64,000 nt of DNA from contig NZ_JXQQ01000007.1 in NCBI RefSeq assembly GCF_000834655.1, positions 1 through 64,000 on the forward strand, in the 5' to 3' direction. Below are positions 63,230-64,000 of the stretch, one piece after another. This DNA comes from Variovorax paradoxus. GTDB lineage: Bacteria; Pseudomonadota; Gammaproteobacteria; Burkholderiales; Burkholderiaceae_C. The position numbers were made by a program, and so were the translations under genes. The notes beneath the pieces were generated by a model. The model saw only the letters and a list, made by a program, of their open reading frames with translations. It did no database searches and was not told where the DNA came from. Positions within the stretch are counted from its first letter, which is position 1, and each line of letters starts with the position of its first letter.

Positions 63230-63871
63230 CTACTTCCTTGCGAATTTCAGGTGCACCACGTTCGGCGTCGCGACCGTCTTCACCAGGGCGAGGTCGCCCA
63301 GCGCATTGACGTCGTCGAACAGGCGTTCGCCGCCGCCTAGCAGCGTCGGCACCAGATGAAGCTGCGCTTCATCGACCAGCCCGGCCTTCAGGTACTGCTG
63401 CGCAGCACGGGCGCCGCCTGCCAGCGCGACGTCCTTTCCGCCTGCCGCGCGACGCGCCTGGTCGAGCGCGCTCTCGATCGCGTCGGTGACGAAGGTGAAG
63501 GTCGTGCCGCCCTGCATGACCAACGGGACGCGTGCGTGATGCGTCAGCACGAACACCGGGTGGCTGAACGGCGGCGTGTCGCCCCACCAGCCGTTCCAGG
63601 GATCGGCCGTGTTCCATGGCCCCGGGCCGCCACCGAACATGTTGCGGCCCATGATGGTCGCCCCGATGTTGGCGAGTTCTTCCTCCATCACCGGCGTGCT
63701 TTCGTTCGCGATGCCGCCCTCCATGCCATGCGGCCGCCGCCAGGCCTCCAGCGGAAAGACCCATTCGTGCAAGCGCTCGCCGCCCACGCCGAGCGGTTCC
63801 TGCAAAGTCTGGTTCGGGCCGGCGACGAATCCGTCCAGAGACATCGAGATCCTGAATCGAAGCTTTGACAT
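63230..63871 (-). CDS. Dihydrofolate reductase family protein (RibD C-terminal-like)
   Basis: The 213-residue protein starts MSKLRFRISMSLDGFVAGPNQ with AAGGAGCAAAC upstream. The DHFR/RibD-like blocks are SLDGFVAGP, GATIMGRNMFGGGPGPW, PVFVLTHHARVPLVMQGG and VALAGGARAAQQYLKAGLVDE, LHLVPTLLGGGERLF. These stand-alone proteins bind NADPH and reduce pterin or flavin-like substrates, but the true reaction is unknown for most. It is convergent with the small protein gene. 129 bp without a gene follows to the window end. Confidence 0.9.
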   Translation of the reverse strand: MSKLRFRISMSLDGFVAGPNQTLQEPLGVGGERLHEWVFPLEAWRRPHGMEGGIANESTPVMEEELANIGATIMGRNMFGGGPGPWNTADPWNGWWGDTPPFSHPVFVLTHHARVPLVMQGGTTFTFVTDAIESALDQARRAAGGKDVALAGGARAAQQYLKAGLVDEAQLHLVPTLLGGGERLFDDVNALGDLALVKTVATPNVVHLKFARK

Positions 63872-64000
63872 GCGGTTTGCTCCTTGATGCAAGGCATTCA
63901 TCAACAAGAAGGGTGCCCGACTTGTTCGACATGGTGGATTGAGCGGCGAGTCTAGGAGCTGCGCATTTGCACGGCAATGACAACAAAGCCTGGGTTCCTG

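Overview
The window is GC-rich, gene-dense chromosomal DNA of a betaproteobacterium. The gene content (TRAP transporter, glycine-riboswitch gcvTHP operon, ETF-ubiquinone oxidoreductase, many LysR regulators, spore-coat-U fimbriae) and base composition suggest Burkholderiales, family Comamonadaceae, most like Variovorax. This placement is by pattern recognition, not by search. I see no rRNA, tRNA, insertion sequence, prophage or CRISPR array.

0-8.7 kb: the start of a Tat-exported alpha/beta hydrolase, a cytochrome P460, a SUKH (SMI1/KNR4) protein, a four-gene chaperone-usher operon with a spore coat U subunit at each end, and a divergent six-blade NHL lipoprotein. 8.3-19.6 kb: a SemiSWEET-like protein, a NarL-type two-component pair with a 7TM-DISM sensor, a DUF2130 coiled-coil protein, a DTW-domain tRNA modification enzyme, an AAA ATPase coupled to an esterase, and a same-strand run of membrane protein, TetR, orphan OmpR-type regulator and methyltransferase with a clear TetR-style operator.

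19.6-28.5 kb: a lower-GC patch (LysR, RidA, two small unknown proteins), then two tandem autotransporters with different passengers but almost identical barrels, the product of a duplication of about 1 kb. 28.7-39.9 kb: a divergent MurA-family enzyme, DUF2945, a nitronate monooxygenase, a carboxylesterase, DUF3014, and the glycine cleavage operon gcvT-gcvH-gcvP behind a tandem glycine riboswitch. 40-47.7 kb: a TRAP operon with a REP-like dyad between the binding protein and the small permease, ETF-QO, an SDR/DMT-transporter/thioesterase chain, and a low-GC acetyltransferase.

48-53.3 kb is the most coherent functional module. A PmrAB/QseBC-type two-component system is divergent from two PAP2 phosphatases and an EptA-type phosphoethanolamine transferase. 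Two promoters in the module carry the same layout: two TTCA-type half-sites 11 bp apart, then 9 bp to a -10 hexamer. This points to one regulator controlling envelope lipid modification. 53.3-64 kb: an AhpD-like protein, a LysR/MFS divergent pair, an NmrA/quinone-oxidoreductase operon divergent from a LysR gene, a membrane-anchored protein with two SUKH domains, and an MHYT-domain membrane protein followed by a small protein that is a paralogue of one at 21.6 kb.
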